Source: Hevea brasiliensis (lineage: Eukaryota; Streptophyta; Magnoliopsida; Malpighiales; Euphorbiaceae). From it: DNA of 64,000 nucleotides. Of this stretch, positions 50,301 to 61,679 are shown one piece after another. The first letter of the stretch is position 1. Each line of letters starts with the position of its first letter. The DNA lies in assembly GCF_030052815.1 (NCBI RefSeq), contig NC_079498.1:98102041-98166040 (forward strand). The letters run 5' to 3'. A program made the position numbers and the translations under genes. A model generated the notes under the pieces. That model worked only from the letters and a program-made list of their open reading frames with translations, had not been told where the DNA came from and made no database searches.

Positions 50301-51755
50301 AGTATATCACTATAAACATGGAGATTACAGGGTACAAGATATTTTTCCCACACTTGCGTCCACCCCAATTGAGAGTAGAAAATCCTAAGGGCCTATTGGC
50401 ATTGCTTTTAAAATTGCTGTTGAGAAAATTACTTTTTTAAAAATATTAGTTAAAGAGTATTAAAAATAATTTAAAATTAAATTTGATAAGTTTTATCTAT
50501 AGAAATACTAAAATTACAAAACAGTTTTTTTTTAAATTATTTTTTTCTACAACATTTAAAACGGTGCTTTTATTCAGAAATATAATTTTGACTCTCTAAA
50601 CTCAATGTCAAACAGGCACTAAATAACTATTCTCAACACCAAGATACTAAGGGTAAGAGTTTAAGAGATCACACTCATAGTTACCTACCCTTAACCCAAT
50701 GTTCAGCAGGAGTTCCCTAAGTCTATCCACCCACAAAGGGAATACAAAAAAAAAACGCTTTCACTCAAACATGGAAGGGAGAGCCTAATGGCTCTACTAA
50801 AATCACTCCATTTCCTCCATGCCATGAAGTGAATATCTACTTATAGCCAAGATATACAATTAAAAGAACAGACTGTTATTTGATGTGAATACATGTTGGC
50901 AGCCAGTGGCTGCCAGCAAAATAATGCCACCAATATTGACCAAGCAAAATGCCATACGTCAAATATGGTTTCGATGCATTCTCTCCATCATTGAGAATTT
51001 CTTTCACTTCATTTTCTCTTTCACATATTTACAAACAATTTCACGTCACAAAAATCCAACATATTCATCTAATGTTTCAAATTGTTAGTAAAAGTTGAAG
51101 CATTATCATTTTAGTGGCTAATGAAGTTAGAACAACTTAATTAAGAATCATCATCAACAAGATCTAGCTCATCCGAATAAAACGATACTAATTAACATCA
51201 CTACCAACACCAAAAACCAACCCAAGTAAATGCTGCATTTTCAACTATAAAATGCACTGACCTGCAAGTAAGTTTTGGAACCAGCTGCCTAGACAGTGCC
51301 TTTTCCCACAGGTTGAGCACATCCTTCGAGAGAACATTCTTAAATGTCTCCAATTGTAAGACACATTCACAGTTTAAGCCTGGACATGTAAAAGTCTTCA
51401 TGCCCAATTTGATCTTTGCCTCCACATGCTTGCTTATACATTCCAAGCAAATTGGGTGACGACAGTTCCCATTCTTGATCAGCTGATCATTTTCTTTTTT
51501 CCCCAGGCAATTTTCGCAGAAACCCATAGAGGATTCTCCTCTTACTTCCACATGAACCGATGGCTTGGCACTTGTCCCAGAAGTTGGCATTTGACAAGTG
51601 ATCAGAGAGGCCTTCAAAGCCTCCTGGAACTGCAATTCTTCTGCAAATGCAGCATCTAAGAGTAGCATAGTCTCATCTTCTTCATTTTTGCCCAAGAAAG
51701 GTCGGAAGTGGGCATCATTTAGAGGAAAAAGATCAAAGGCTTGGGCTATTTCCAT
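47306..51755 (-). CDS. Predicted RING-SGS3-like fusion (zf-XS, XS, coiled coil)
   Basis: Exons are 51755-51262, 49604-48653, 48540-48240, 48141-47897 and 47683-47306; the phases match throughout, giving 789 residues. Exon 1 carries an RBR-type RING1: C80, C83, C98, H100, C103, C106, C124 and C129, after [13 protein letters not shown], a phrase typical of plant RBR E3 proteins; no IBR or RING2 follows. Exons 2-4 resemble SGS3, the dsRNA-binding partner of RDR6 in siRNA production: acidic stretch 331-350, [17 protein letters not shown], zf-XS (WHCPAC 387-392, H411), XS domain about 458-582 ([25 protein letters not shown]) and a coiled coil about 590-660. The last 125 residues (ending RRELIMAD) do not look like the SGS3 C-terminus. 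Exon 2 has no ATG before about codon 110, so it needs an upstream exon. It could instead be two adjacent genes or gene fragments. Confidence 0.72.
49605..51261 (-). other. Intron joining RING exon to SGS3-like exon
   Basis: 1,657 nt, donor TTGCAG|GTCAGTG, acceptor TGGTACAG|AAAAGG. The split AG/A codon gives Arg165. It contains a hAT-type MITE (50388-50621). I found no Cys-rich IBR-like exon inside it on the gene strand. Confidence 0.6.
50388..50621. mobile_element. hAT-type MITE, copy B
   Basis: The left end is AGGGCCTATTGGCATTG and the right end, reverse-complemented, is AGTGCCTGTTTGACATTGAG. The interior is AT-rich and related to the copy at 41821-42024. The flanks AAATCCTA and AAATAACT are at best a decayed 8-bp duplication. 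Confidence 0.6.
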
Positions 51756-53472
51756 TTTTCAAAATCAATCTTTGTGGGTTGTTTTAGTCTGATCTCTTTT
51801 CTGAGTAAAGACACTAGTCCATTTAACCTGTATTTAAAGACTAACCAAGAACTTGTCATGGAAGTTGCCCTCTCATATCAGTTCTCTCTTCTTCCTCTCA
51901 TCATGGAAGTTGCCATCTCAGTTGTCTCTAATTGGACAACTTCGTTGAGGAGTTATTTCTTTTGTACTTACAGGTTCTGCTTTTCCAGTCAACCAGTGTT
52001 GTGTAGACCTGTAGGGTCAGGTTCCTTCTGTTAGGTGGTTAGCGTTTTGTCTCTTTCCTATATTTTATTTTATGTTAATCAGGAAAAATTCTGGAATCTA
52101 CTCGAAACAATAAGGAAAATTCTGGAATCTACGTGAACAATCACTAAGATGACCCATATTACTTGTGGATAAATGCGTATGTGGCTCATAAGTGCTAGTG
52201 CATATAAATAAAATTTTCATAATTTTAATAAAATGTTTGTCTTTAAACTTATATGATCAAAAAAATTCCTTTAAAAATATCATAATTTTAAAGTATGGTC
52301 CATTAACGTGTATTCATTTTTACTTTAAAAAAAAAAAAAAGATTTATAAGAATTGACACACCTGGACACTTATTAGAGATCAACTCTCTCTCGTCTTATT
52401 ATCATGGCAATTGCCTCCTCTCTTCTTTGGACGACTTCATTGAGGGGTTAAGCGTTTTGGGCTAAGACTTGTTCACTACGAAAAAAATTAGGATAATTTA
52501 TAGAAAAAATTTATAAGAAAACTAAAAAAATATAATTTTTTCGTTTACAATGTCAATTTTTAAAGGGTGAATTGAAATTTTTTTTTTTTAAATTTAGAAA
52601 ATAATTTTAAATTACATTTTACTAAAGTTTTGGCTTTCAATTATGGTTTAATAAAAAATAATGTCATTTTTAACAAAAATTATATTATAATTTATTTATA
52701 AATCAAATTGAATAATTAATATCATAATTAAAAATAAATTTATCAATATATATTTTATAAAAAATATTTTTAAAATTTAAAAATTAATTTTTTTAACTCT
52801 AATTAATTATAAAATATATATATATATAAAATATTCACACCTTAATATTAATTTTTGATTCCGTCACTAACAATTTCATAATCTCCCTTCTTCAAGTGAA
52901 AAGCGCATAGACCTTGCTTTTCCACAAGTCAAGCAAGCGGTGCAGCGTAGGGTCGTGGACTCCATTACGCGTTCTGGATTCACCTTTCGTCTCTTTCCAA
53001 AGTTTTATGATTGGACGGTTAATTTCACTTTAATCTCTTAATTTATTTATTTTTTAATTAAAAAATGATGCCATTTTTATTACAAAAAATTATATTATTT
53101 TATATAACTTAAACTGAATAATTATTTTAAAAATATAGTTTTATTGTTAATAAGTAAATATATTTTTTATATTTTTATTATTAATAAGTAGATAAAAATA
53201 AATTTAAAAAAATAAAAAAAATAATAAGCAAAGAATTGTTTTTTCCAGCATGGGTTCCGCTTTTCGACAATCGAGCAAGCAACGTCGTGTAGGGTACGCG
53301 GTTAAGCTTTTTGTGGCTGTCTTTCCTGGAAGGAAAACTAGGTGAACAACTACGCTTTTATTCTAGGAACAGCAACAGGCCAGATCAGATGTGGAGCAGA
53401 TTTTCCTGCGAAAATTTTTCTTTTTCTTTTTTGTTTTAATTTATTATAATATAGCATAAGTTTATCTCTTTA

Positions 53473-53512
<40 letters not shown>

Positions 53513-54120
53513 TATGATCATCTGGTGGATTATGGGAATTCAAGATTAGGAAATTTTCCCCATCTCCACCCCTAATAATATTAAAATTAGAATAAAATTA
53601 AGAAAAATTGATAAATATAGGTTGAATCGAGTTTAAAAATAATTGTCACACCTATTTTACCCGATTTAAGCGTGCATAAAAACTATTTTTATATAATTTT
53701 AAGGATACATTTAATTTGTTTTAAATTTTGTTGTGTTAAAATAATTATATACATTTTTTAAAGCAAATAAATGGAACCAAGTATTTTGACTTATTATTTT
53801 ATTTTAATTTTTTTTTTATCAAAACTCACATAAATGAATTTTTATTATATAAACTTTTCCATCTCTTTATATAGATAATTTTGCAATAAATCAACATTAT
53901 CTATCTACAAAATTAATTAAAAAAATTTAATAATATATCATATTGAATTTAATTTTTTTTTTTAAATAAAATTATTTACCCATGAATTCATTTTGCAAAT
54001 TTGTATCTTAAGAATAGCACAAAGCCCTTCATTACACTGGTCTTAACCAAAGAGATATTTCTAAAAAAAGATATGTAACATTTTATTTTATTTGAAAAAT
54101 TGATCACGTTTTACCTTTAA
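51756..54120. other. RING-SGS3-like gene upstream region and AT-rich spacer
   Basis: The first several hundred bases would be the promoter. A phrase resembling CTCTCATCATGGAAGTTGCC is repeated near 51837-51915 and, diverged, near 52391-52440. A further related pair occurs at 52890-52960 and 53245-53320 (TTCCACAAGTCAAGCAAGC / TCGACAATCGAGCAAGC). An (ATA)n run is at 53473-53512. No coding exon was seen. Confidence 0.5.
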
Positions 54121-54125
54121 TAAAT

Positions 54126-55070
54126 ACTTTTTTATATTAATTATTATTTAATTTTTTTATTTATCTTTTAATTATCATTATTATTTATAACATTATCTTA
54201 ATATTTATTGTTAAAATTTAATTTTTAAAAATTAAAATTTTTTATAATTAAATATAATATTTAAAAATTATTTATATTATTTTATAAATACCAATTATTA
54301 TTTAATTTTTTATTTTTCTTTTAATTATCATTATTATTTATAATAGTATCTTAATATTTGTAAATTAAATTATTATTTTTTAAAAATTTTAATTTTTAAA
54401 AAAATTAAAATCTATTATAATTAAATGTAATATTTAAAAATTATTTGTATTATTTTTTTATAAATTTATTTATACAAAAATATTATTTGCTACTTGTTAC
54501 TATTTTAATAATAATAATAAAAATAAAAAGTCATTGAAGATCATTAATTTAAAAAAAAATTGACCATTAATTTGTGATCTCATAATCAATCATAAATATT
54601 CTTATTTATACTAATTATTATTTTATTTCTCTTTTAATTATCATTATTATTTATAATATTACCTTAATATTTATGATTTAAATTATTATTTTATTTAAAT
54701 TTTAATTTTTAAAATTAAAACATTTTGTAATTAAATATAATATTTAAAAATTATTTATATTATTTTATAAATTCTAATTATTATTTAATTTTTTATTTCT
54801 CTTTTAATTATCATTATTATTTATAATACTACCTTAACATTTATGATTTAAATTATTATTTTCTTTAAAATTTAATTTTTTAAAAATGAAGACTTTTTAT
54901 AATTAAATGTAATATTTAGAAATTGTTTATTTTTTATAAATTCATTTATACAATAACATTATTTGCCATATTTGACCTTTCATAATAATAATAATAATAA
55001 GTCATTGATGGTCATTAGTTTAAAAAAAATTAACCATTAATTTATGATCTTATAATCAACTATCTTATAA
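54126..55070. repeat. Higher-order AT-rich tandem repeat
   Basis: A block of about 470 bp occurs twice (about 54126-54596 and 54597-55070). Each block contains two related subunits of about 160 bp, recognised by TTTTAATTATCATTATTATTTAT, followed by a shared tail (ATTATTTGC, (AAT)n, AAGTCATTGA, TTAACCATTAATTTNTGATCT). Four subunits in total form a dimer of dimers. Confidence 0.75.
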
Positions 55071-56009
55071 TTTGATCAACATTAAATTATTTTATATATT
55101 TAATAAATATTTTTATCACATTGTTATATTTTTTATTATTTTTATTATAAAATCTTTATTAAAAAATTTGAGAGACAAAAAGTGTAGTTTACATAAAAAG
55201 TTATAAAAATAAAATATAGATATCTGACTTATTTATAATTAGTATGTATTATTTTTTATGTAAATAATTTAATATTCTTTTTATTTCACTTTTTTCCAGA
55301 TTAATTAATACTTATTATTATTATTATTATTATTATCATTATAATCAACTTATGACGATTTAATTGAAATAATCAAGTAAGTATTTTATTGTTATAAAAA
55401 TTAAATTTAAATATTTGTTACTGTTTTTCAATTAAATAATATTTAATTATAAATTAATTTTTTAATTAAATGGCTTTCATTTTTTATCTATATATAATAT
55501 GTTATATGACATATTTAATATACATCAAACACTCTCTTCTCATAAGTATTGTTATTTTACCTAAATACTCTTAAATCTTTTTTTGATTTATACTTTTTTA
55601 TTATTATTTTTTAAAATTTATTAGTTATCATTCTCAAAAATTATTTATTTAAATATATTTAACTAATATTTATTTAATTATTAATTTTTTATAAATTTTG
55701 TTATTTAATATTTCTTAAACTTTGAATATTTTATTTTATTATAATTATATATCAAATGTAATGATAACTAATATTTTAATTATCCATATTTTATTATCAT
55801 TAATTTTTAATATAATTATTTTTAAATTTTAATTAAATATCTATATTTTTATACATAAATTATCTTTTAACTATATTTTTATATAGAAGTAGAATTTCAA
55901 AGATAAATTACAAATATTATTGTATAAAAAATTTAACTACAAATAAAAATGATTAAAAATAATTAAAATTATAGTATCAAAATTATAAAATCTATTTTTT
56001 TAAAAATAG
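55071..56009. other. AT-rich spacer
   Basis: Extremely AT-rich, with (TTA)n at about 55313-55336. No gene or clear element was seen. Confidence 0.7.
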
Positions 56010-56284
56010 TGTAACGGTCGAGCTCCAACCACTAGAGGAATTGTCCGCTTTGGCCATAAGCCTCACGGTTTTGTCCCATAGGTGGAATGGAGAACTTTCC
56101 AGGAGGTCACCCATCCTAGGATTTCTCTCAAGCGAGTACGCTTAACCTTGGAGTTCTTCCGACTCTCCAGGCCATTCCACCAAAAGGCGCCTCTAGTAAT
56201 TAGTTCTCCCATCTTATATATCATTACTTTTTGAGCCTAAGACCATCTCCGTGCTTTACCGATGTAGGATTTGCCTAAGGAACA
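56010..56284 (-). repeat. TRIM 3' LTR (275 bp)
   Basis: Runs TG...CA (plus strand TGTAACGG...GGAACA). The 5S-like segment is at about 56095-56165. It is followed by the polypurine tract. Confidence 0.85.
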
Positions 56285-56372
56285 TTTCTCCCCCCCTTTC
56301 GGGACTCAGCGTCCTCGCTGAGGTTTGTCCCACCATCGCCTAAGAGGACACGCGAGCGGCTCTGATACCAAT

Positions 56373-56647
56373 TGTAACGGTGGGGCTCCAACCACTAGAG
56401 GAATTGTCCGCTTTGGCCATAAGCCTCACAGTTTTGTCCCATAGGTGGAATGGAGAACTTCCCAAGAAGTCACCCATCCTAGGATTTCTCTCAAGCGAGC
56501 ACGCTTAACCTTGGAGTTCTTCCGACTCTCCAGGCCATTCCACCAAAAGGCGCCTCTAGTAATTAGTTTCCTCATCTTATATATCATTACTTTTTGAGCC
56601 CAAGACCATCTCCGTGCTTTGCCGATGTAGGATTTGCCTAAGGGACC
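56373..56647 (-). repeat. TRIM 5' LTR (275 bp)
   Basis: A near-identical partner; its outer end has GGGACC where the other LTR has GGAACA, so the terminal CA is lost. The sequence beyond it changes to a gypsy-like LTR piece. Confidence 0.8.
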
Positions 56648-56811
56648 TCTCTGCCGGATTTTTTATAAAATTTGCGGATAAATTCAGATTTATCAAAATT
56701 GAAAATAAATGAATTATAAAGGGATAAATTATAATAGAAACATAAATTGGTGCTCCGGCACACTGAGTGGCATAACTTGTTCGGCTACACTATAGACGGG
56801 TAAGGGGTGTC
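56648..56811 (-). mobile_element. Gypsy-like LTR piece fused to the TRIM
   Basis: On the minus strand it starts TGTGACACCCCTTACCCGTC and includes CACTCAGTGTGCCGGAGCACC-like sequence (in parts), typical of Ty3/gypsy LTR 5' ends. It abuts the truncated TRIM LTR. The following bases AATAG (56812-56816) repeat the pentamer on the far left of the TRIM (56005-56009). Confidence 0.6.
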
Positions 56812-56816
56812 ACAAA

Positions 56817-57855
56817 TAGTATGTACTTTTAATATTTATTATATTAATAGGAAATATCTTAAATTTTTAAGTTTTATGAAATATATTTATTTTATATTAT
56901 AAATTTATGTAAAGTGATAACTTTTTTTATCAAAGAATTATTTTATAAAATATATATCAGATTCATAGAAAAAAAAATTATACTTAGATATGGTATTTTT
57001 AAAAAATAATATAATAGAATGATATTTTTAATTAATAATAATGTTATATATTTTCATTATTATTAAAATTAAATAATTCAATTCATTATTAGTAATTTAA
57101 TTTTTTATTATATTAATAATAAAAAATATTATATTTATATATTTTTAAAATAATATGATTTTTTTTATTAATTTAATGTATTTTTGTAATTTATAAAAGT
57201 TAAATATTGATTTACATAAATTATGAGATAAAATATTAAAATTTCATAAAATTTAAATTATTTTTTGAATAAGTAATCATGGAACTACTATTAATTTATA
57301 TATAAAAAGAATTAAATATATTTTTTAATTAATTATATCATAAATTAATTAAAAATTTATTATTATAACAAGTAAAAATTTATTCAAATTAAATTAAATA
57401 AAAAAGAAATTTTAATTTAAAATTAATTTAATAATAATAATAATTTATCTTATATAAAATATAATTAAAAAATAAAAATTATAAATTATTCATGAGCATT
57501 ATGCTAGTAATGAATATATAGACATATGTTATGGATAATAGATAACAAATAAGATATTTTCTTGTTGGATGCATATAAAAAATAACCTAAGACACTATTT
57601 AGATTTTAACTTTATTATTTTTAAAAAGTTGTATTAGTGAGGAATTTTGTTTTATTAGTAACGATAATCTTATAATGACATTATTATTATCAAATTAAGT
57701 CCAACGATAATCTTTAATATGACATTTTAAATGAAATGATAAGCCACTATGAGTCCATTTTTGAAGTAATTATACGAAGCGGTTATTCTATATAGGATAT
57801 TCTATATAAAATAACAATATAATAGTAAATGAACATATATACATGAGTAAGTCTG

Positions 57856-57929
<74 letters not shown>

Positions 57930-58615
57930 CGATTTACAATTTAAAAAAAAATTATTATTAAATTATCAATTCATGTCAAATACTAACATAAAATAATATT
58001 TACCCTCAAGAACTTAAAAGAACTAAGAAAAACAAAATTTACCCTCAAGAGAAAGTGACACAATTAGGATTCAAAATATATTTCACAACTTCTTCACATT
58101 TATCTTTCACTAAAAAATCATTAAAAATCAACAAAATACAATTTGGTAAAAAATCATTGCCTAAAATTGGATAATTTCAAATGTGAAGGGAGAATCATTA
58201 CTGTTATTGAATCATTTACTTTATACATTATGAGATTTCTTTAGATACATAGGGTAAGTGAATGAAAACTTTTTTGAATATTATGTATATTTAAAAATTA
58301 ATATATTAACCATATAAATTTTGAAATCTGAATATTAAAATTTAAGTCTAACATAAGACAAAATTACACCATAAAATATCTACATATATTAGTTTCATCA
58401 TAATTATTTATTTAATGGGTCTCATTATAATTAATAATTATAATAAAATGTTACATGAATATCAAGTGTGTGAATTTTATTTTTTGTCTACTAGTTATAT
58501 GTTTCTGTCTCTACAATTTCTTTTTTCAACATTCCAATGATTTCTGTGTGCGACAGTCATTGTCCTTTAGGTCAATGTCTATGATTAAATGATTTCTTTT
58601 AATCCCTTATTAACT
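56817..58615. other. AT-rich spacer with long (AT)n
   Basis: No coding exon or element ends were seen. It contains the (AT)n run at 57858-57927 and a direct repeat (AAAACAAAATTTACCCTCAAGA versus TAATATTTACCCTCAAGAAC) near 57995-58045. Confidence 0.65.
57858..57927. repeat. (TA)n microsatellite
   Basis: About 70 bp of uninterrupted TA, the longest in the window. Confidence 0.95.
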
Positions 58616-58621
58616 TTTTCA

Positions 58622-58801
58622 TAGGGGGACCTACCACCAAACCATAGTGGGTCCCTAAAGAGTCGGAATAATGGACTATCCGCGGTCGATTCACTCTTTT
58701 ACTGCAAGCGAAAACAATATTAAGCCATCAATGCCAGTGTGAGGAGTCGAACAAGGATCGAACATTTCCAACTCTCAAAACTTACCACTGAGCCATCACA
58801 C
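58622..58801 (-). mobile_element. tRNA-derived SINE
   Basis: On the minus strand, a pol III box A (TGGCTCAGTGGTAAG, 58795-58781) is followed at tRNA-like spacing by box B (GTTCGATCC, 58763-58755). About 130 bp of tRNA-unrelated body follows, ending at ATGAAAAAGTTAATAAGGG. It does not fold as a real tRNA gene (no anticodon arm seen). No clear target duplication was found. Confidence 0.65.
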
Positions 58802-59299
58802 TAAATAATAATTTTTAAAGAATATTTAAATTATCAAAAGGGATAAATGTAATTTTTAAGTTATTAATAAGAGAATATTTTATCTACATTAAAGTATATA
58901 TATTAACTTAATTTTTTTTATATAATTGATTTTGATTAGGATTTGATTTCCACACTTGCAGATTTAGAGATTATACTTGTGTAAATTTTTTAGATTTTAA
59001 TTGATTTAGTATATTAATAATATTTTTTTTTTAAAAAAAAAAAAAAGAGAAAAGTCAAGTCATGAAAAAAAGAAGTTAAAGGAACCCTTAGTTTTGAAAG
59101 CCGAAAAGGTTAACCTAGACCTGGCCACAGTTAAGTTCCGACTATGAATTGGATCGAGATCGGTTTGGATCAAATTCGAGACTAGATAGGATTAATGATT
59201 CCGGTTTTTGAATTGAAATTGCACCGAAATAAATCTAAGGGGCCAATTACAATTCCCTCTCCCCTAAATCGGAACCAGCCTGATTTAAATTTTTTAAAA

Positions 59300-59608
59300 T
59301 TATATTTTTTAATAAATATTTTTCCTAGATTACGTGGATGACTTTGAGTATTTTTAATTATTGGATTATGCTTAAAATAGATACACAATAATTTCTATGA
59401 ATTTTTTTAAGTTAATTAGCATATTTTAAATTTTTAGGTTCGATTTGAAATTTTTAAAATTTCATTTTCTATAACATTTTTCTTTTATGTGGATAATTTT
59501 GAGAATCTTTAATTCTTAGACCATTATCAAATAAGGTACACAATAATTTTTATAAATTTTTAAGTTAATTAGTATATTTTAAATTTTTAGGTTTGATTTG
59601 AAATATGT
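59300..59608. repeat. Diverged tandem duplication (about 150-bp unit)
   Basis: Two copies (about 59300-59455 and 59456-59608) share GTGGATGACTTTGAG/GTGGATAATTTTGAG, ACACAATAATTT and AAGTTAATTAGYATATTTTAA followed by TTTTTAGGTT. Confidence 0.75.
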
Positions 59609-60247
59609 GTAGACATCATATTTTGGCCAATCTTCGAAGTCAATAAACTTTTAAAATTGAAACTTTATTATTCGTTTTCGACCGATATCCCAATCACAAG
59701 GAAGCTTTTCCGAACTTGCCGATCGCTCGTCCCTGGAACAAATCGATCTCACACTCAAGTTAGATTGTTTTCCGATCTCTTGGTCTTTATCAAATGAGTT
59801 CGAGTCAATATCGGGTCTCCGGACCATCCAATCTTGCCTACTGATGTTCTCCGATCTCTCTGTGTACAAATATTACAGAACTTCATTTGACTAATGTTGT
59901 GATCGGGCTTCTCGTTTGAATGCCCTAGATATTCCTCAAAATGAAGTTAAGGTTTTTATCCGATCTAATAATGGTTCCGACCTTAACAAGGTCAAGCCAG
60001 TGTCGAATCTTTGCAATTCTAATATTCTAAGGCTCCATCCGGTATTTGGTCATGACTCAGTCCGATCTCATGTTCGCGTGTAATGTTTTTCCAATCTCTT
60101 ATCTTTTGATTAATAGCCACACTCAGGTTTAATGTTCAACTACATTCAATCAATTAAGTACTCAGACAATTTGGTTTGAATGCTTTCCGATCTCATCAAG
60201 AAATTGAACAAAAAACTTCGATTCATTTCAAAATAAAAATGTACAAG
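59609..60247. other. Ty3/gypsy-associated sequence without clear ORF
   Basis: A sharp change to more GC-rich sequence, with many GATCGG/CCGATC words that continue to about 63700. It probably belongs to the same gypsy remnant. No domain is readable. Confidence 0.45.
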
Positions 60248-61507
60248 TCATTTGACAGGAGGGTCTCCCCCAACCTGCTCTCCGGGTACATTGTCAGTTC
60301 TTTCATCCTCCCTCTCTCTCTCAGGCTCCTCCTCGCTCTCCTCTTCATCTCTAGGGGCAAGATCCACCATCCAGGAGAAGTCTTCCTCGGGATAGCGCTT
60401 TACAAGCTCGGCCAGAAGATCGCCATGAGCATTCACATAAGCATCAGCTTCCCTCATCACGGCCTCTTCTTCTTTCACTCTGATCTCCTCGGTAAGGCGA
60501 GTGACATCGACAGTTTGGCAGACCTGAGCTTCTTCGAGTTCACGCTCTAGTTCGGCTATCCTGTCCTGATAAGATTTCGTCCGACCCTCAATCTCGGCGA
60601 TGTAGTCCTGAGCAGACAAAAGCTGGGATCTAGCGGAAGCCGCACCCTGGACCGCCTTCAGAAAGAAGAGCCGACCCTCATTGGCGATCATCTGCATTAG
60701 CCACCACTTAAATTCAGCCATTACCGCATCTAGACATAATACTTGTGAATAGCTGCCTGGTCCTTCAATTTCTTTACCATGACGTCCTCGTCTCTATTTA
60801 AGGTGATCTTCTTTGGAACTGAAGGGACCAGGTACTGCCAACTGCGTGGGATACCCTTGAAGCCGTTCGGAATCTTACTCGTCAATATATTCTTCCAATT
60901 CTTCAATGAAGAAGGGAGATCGGTAAAAAGCCCACAGTGCAGCTTGGCTTGGAAAAACCAATACTCGTCATCCTTTCGTCGAGTGAGCCTATGCAACTCA
61001 GCAAAGACCTTTGCTGTAGGCTCGAGCTTTTTAGCTCGGCATAAGCCTCTGAAAGCCACCAGGATCCACCAAGAGTTCGGGTGCACTTGGGCTACGCATA
61101 CTTGATGGAACTTCAGAACAGCTTTAAAGAATTCGTCCAGGGGGAACCGAAGCTCGGCCTTCAATTATTTTTCATATACCATGATCATGTCATTTTCTTC
61201 AAAGAAATGATCAGCTCGGTGATCGCCATGACATCGGATGAGCTCATAGGAGTCAGTCTGAAGGTTGTATTCTTGATTAATGGACTGAAGATCGGTTTCC
61301 TGGAGGACCGATGGCAACTCATCCACGGGTAAGTTTTCTTTCCCTGAAGAAGATGCTTGTTGATTGGGCCGCCCGATCGTGGGCTGAGACAGAGGTCGTA
61401 GAAGGTTCGGGTCGCCTGCTCGGCCTGACCACCTCAACTTTGTCCGATGTCCATGAGATATGGACGGAGGGAGGACTAGCAGCTCTCTGACCGTCGGTGC
61501 CACTCAT
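60248..61507 (-). pseudogene. Ty3/gypsy-associated gag-like ORF, broken
   Basis: A run of minus-strand coding pieces starts at ATG 61507 (MSGTDGQRAASPPSVHISW). A frameshift near 61400 leads to NQQASSSGKENLPVDELPS and VYEK, then a TAA at 61165-61167. The same frame continues KAELRFPLDEFF, VHPNSWWILVAFRGLC and WQYLVPSVPKK to a stop at 60730. Another frameshift leads to AEFKWWLMQMIANEGRLFF and a coiled-coil, acidic tail (60721-60248). The FPLDEFF plus HPNSWWILVAF pattern resembles the putative gypsy-type transposon protein found in plant Tat-lineage elements, sometimes as an antisense ORF. A TATAAATA box lies upstream on the same strand. Confidence 0.7.
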
Positions 61508-61665
61508 TTTCAGAAAACAAAAAGGAAAAATAACCAAGAAAAGATCAAAACCCTTACCGGAGTGTAAATCAGTGCCTGAAAACTTTAGAAAGCGAGAGGA
61601 AGTGCTGAAATCGCTAGGGGAAGGTCTGAAAATGACATAAGGAAACAAATGACTCACCTTTCCCC

Positions 61666-61673
61666 TATTTATA
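61666..61673 (-). promoter_or_regulatory. TATA box for the gypsy-associated ORF
   Basis: The minus strand reads GTATAAATAGGGG, about 160 bp upstream of the ORF ATG, in a standard TATA position. Confidence 0.55.
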
Positions 61674-61679
61674 CCCGTC

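Larger units (their letters stand above)
56010..56647 (-). mobile_element. Cassandra-type TRIM with 5S-rRNA-like LTRs
   Basis: Two similar LTRs (56010-56284 and 56373-56647) enclose only 88 bp. That internal part holds a perfect initiator-Met primer-binding site (TGGTATCAGAGC, minus strand, 56359-56370) and a G-rich polypurine tract (56285-56299). On the minus strand each LTR contains a 5S-rRNA-like stretch (GTTAAGCGTNCTCGC, CCTAGGATGGGTGACC, then a GGAAGT-like end), the hallmark of Cassandra terminal-repeat retrotransposons in miniature. There is no coding capacity. The left end is bounded by AATAG. Confidence 0.88.

Noticed and set aside
56095..56165. Genuine 5S rRNA gene
   Set aside because: Only part of 5S is present, diverged, and it is embedded in paired LTRs.
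58755..58795. tRNA gene
   Set aside because: Box A and B are present but no acceptor or anticodon arms form; the tRNA-unrelated body indicates a SINE.
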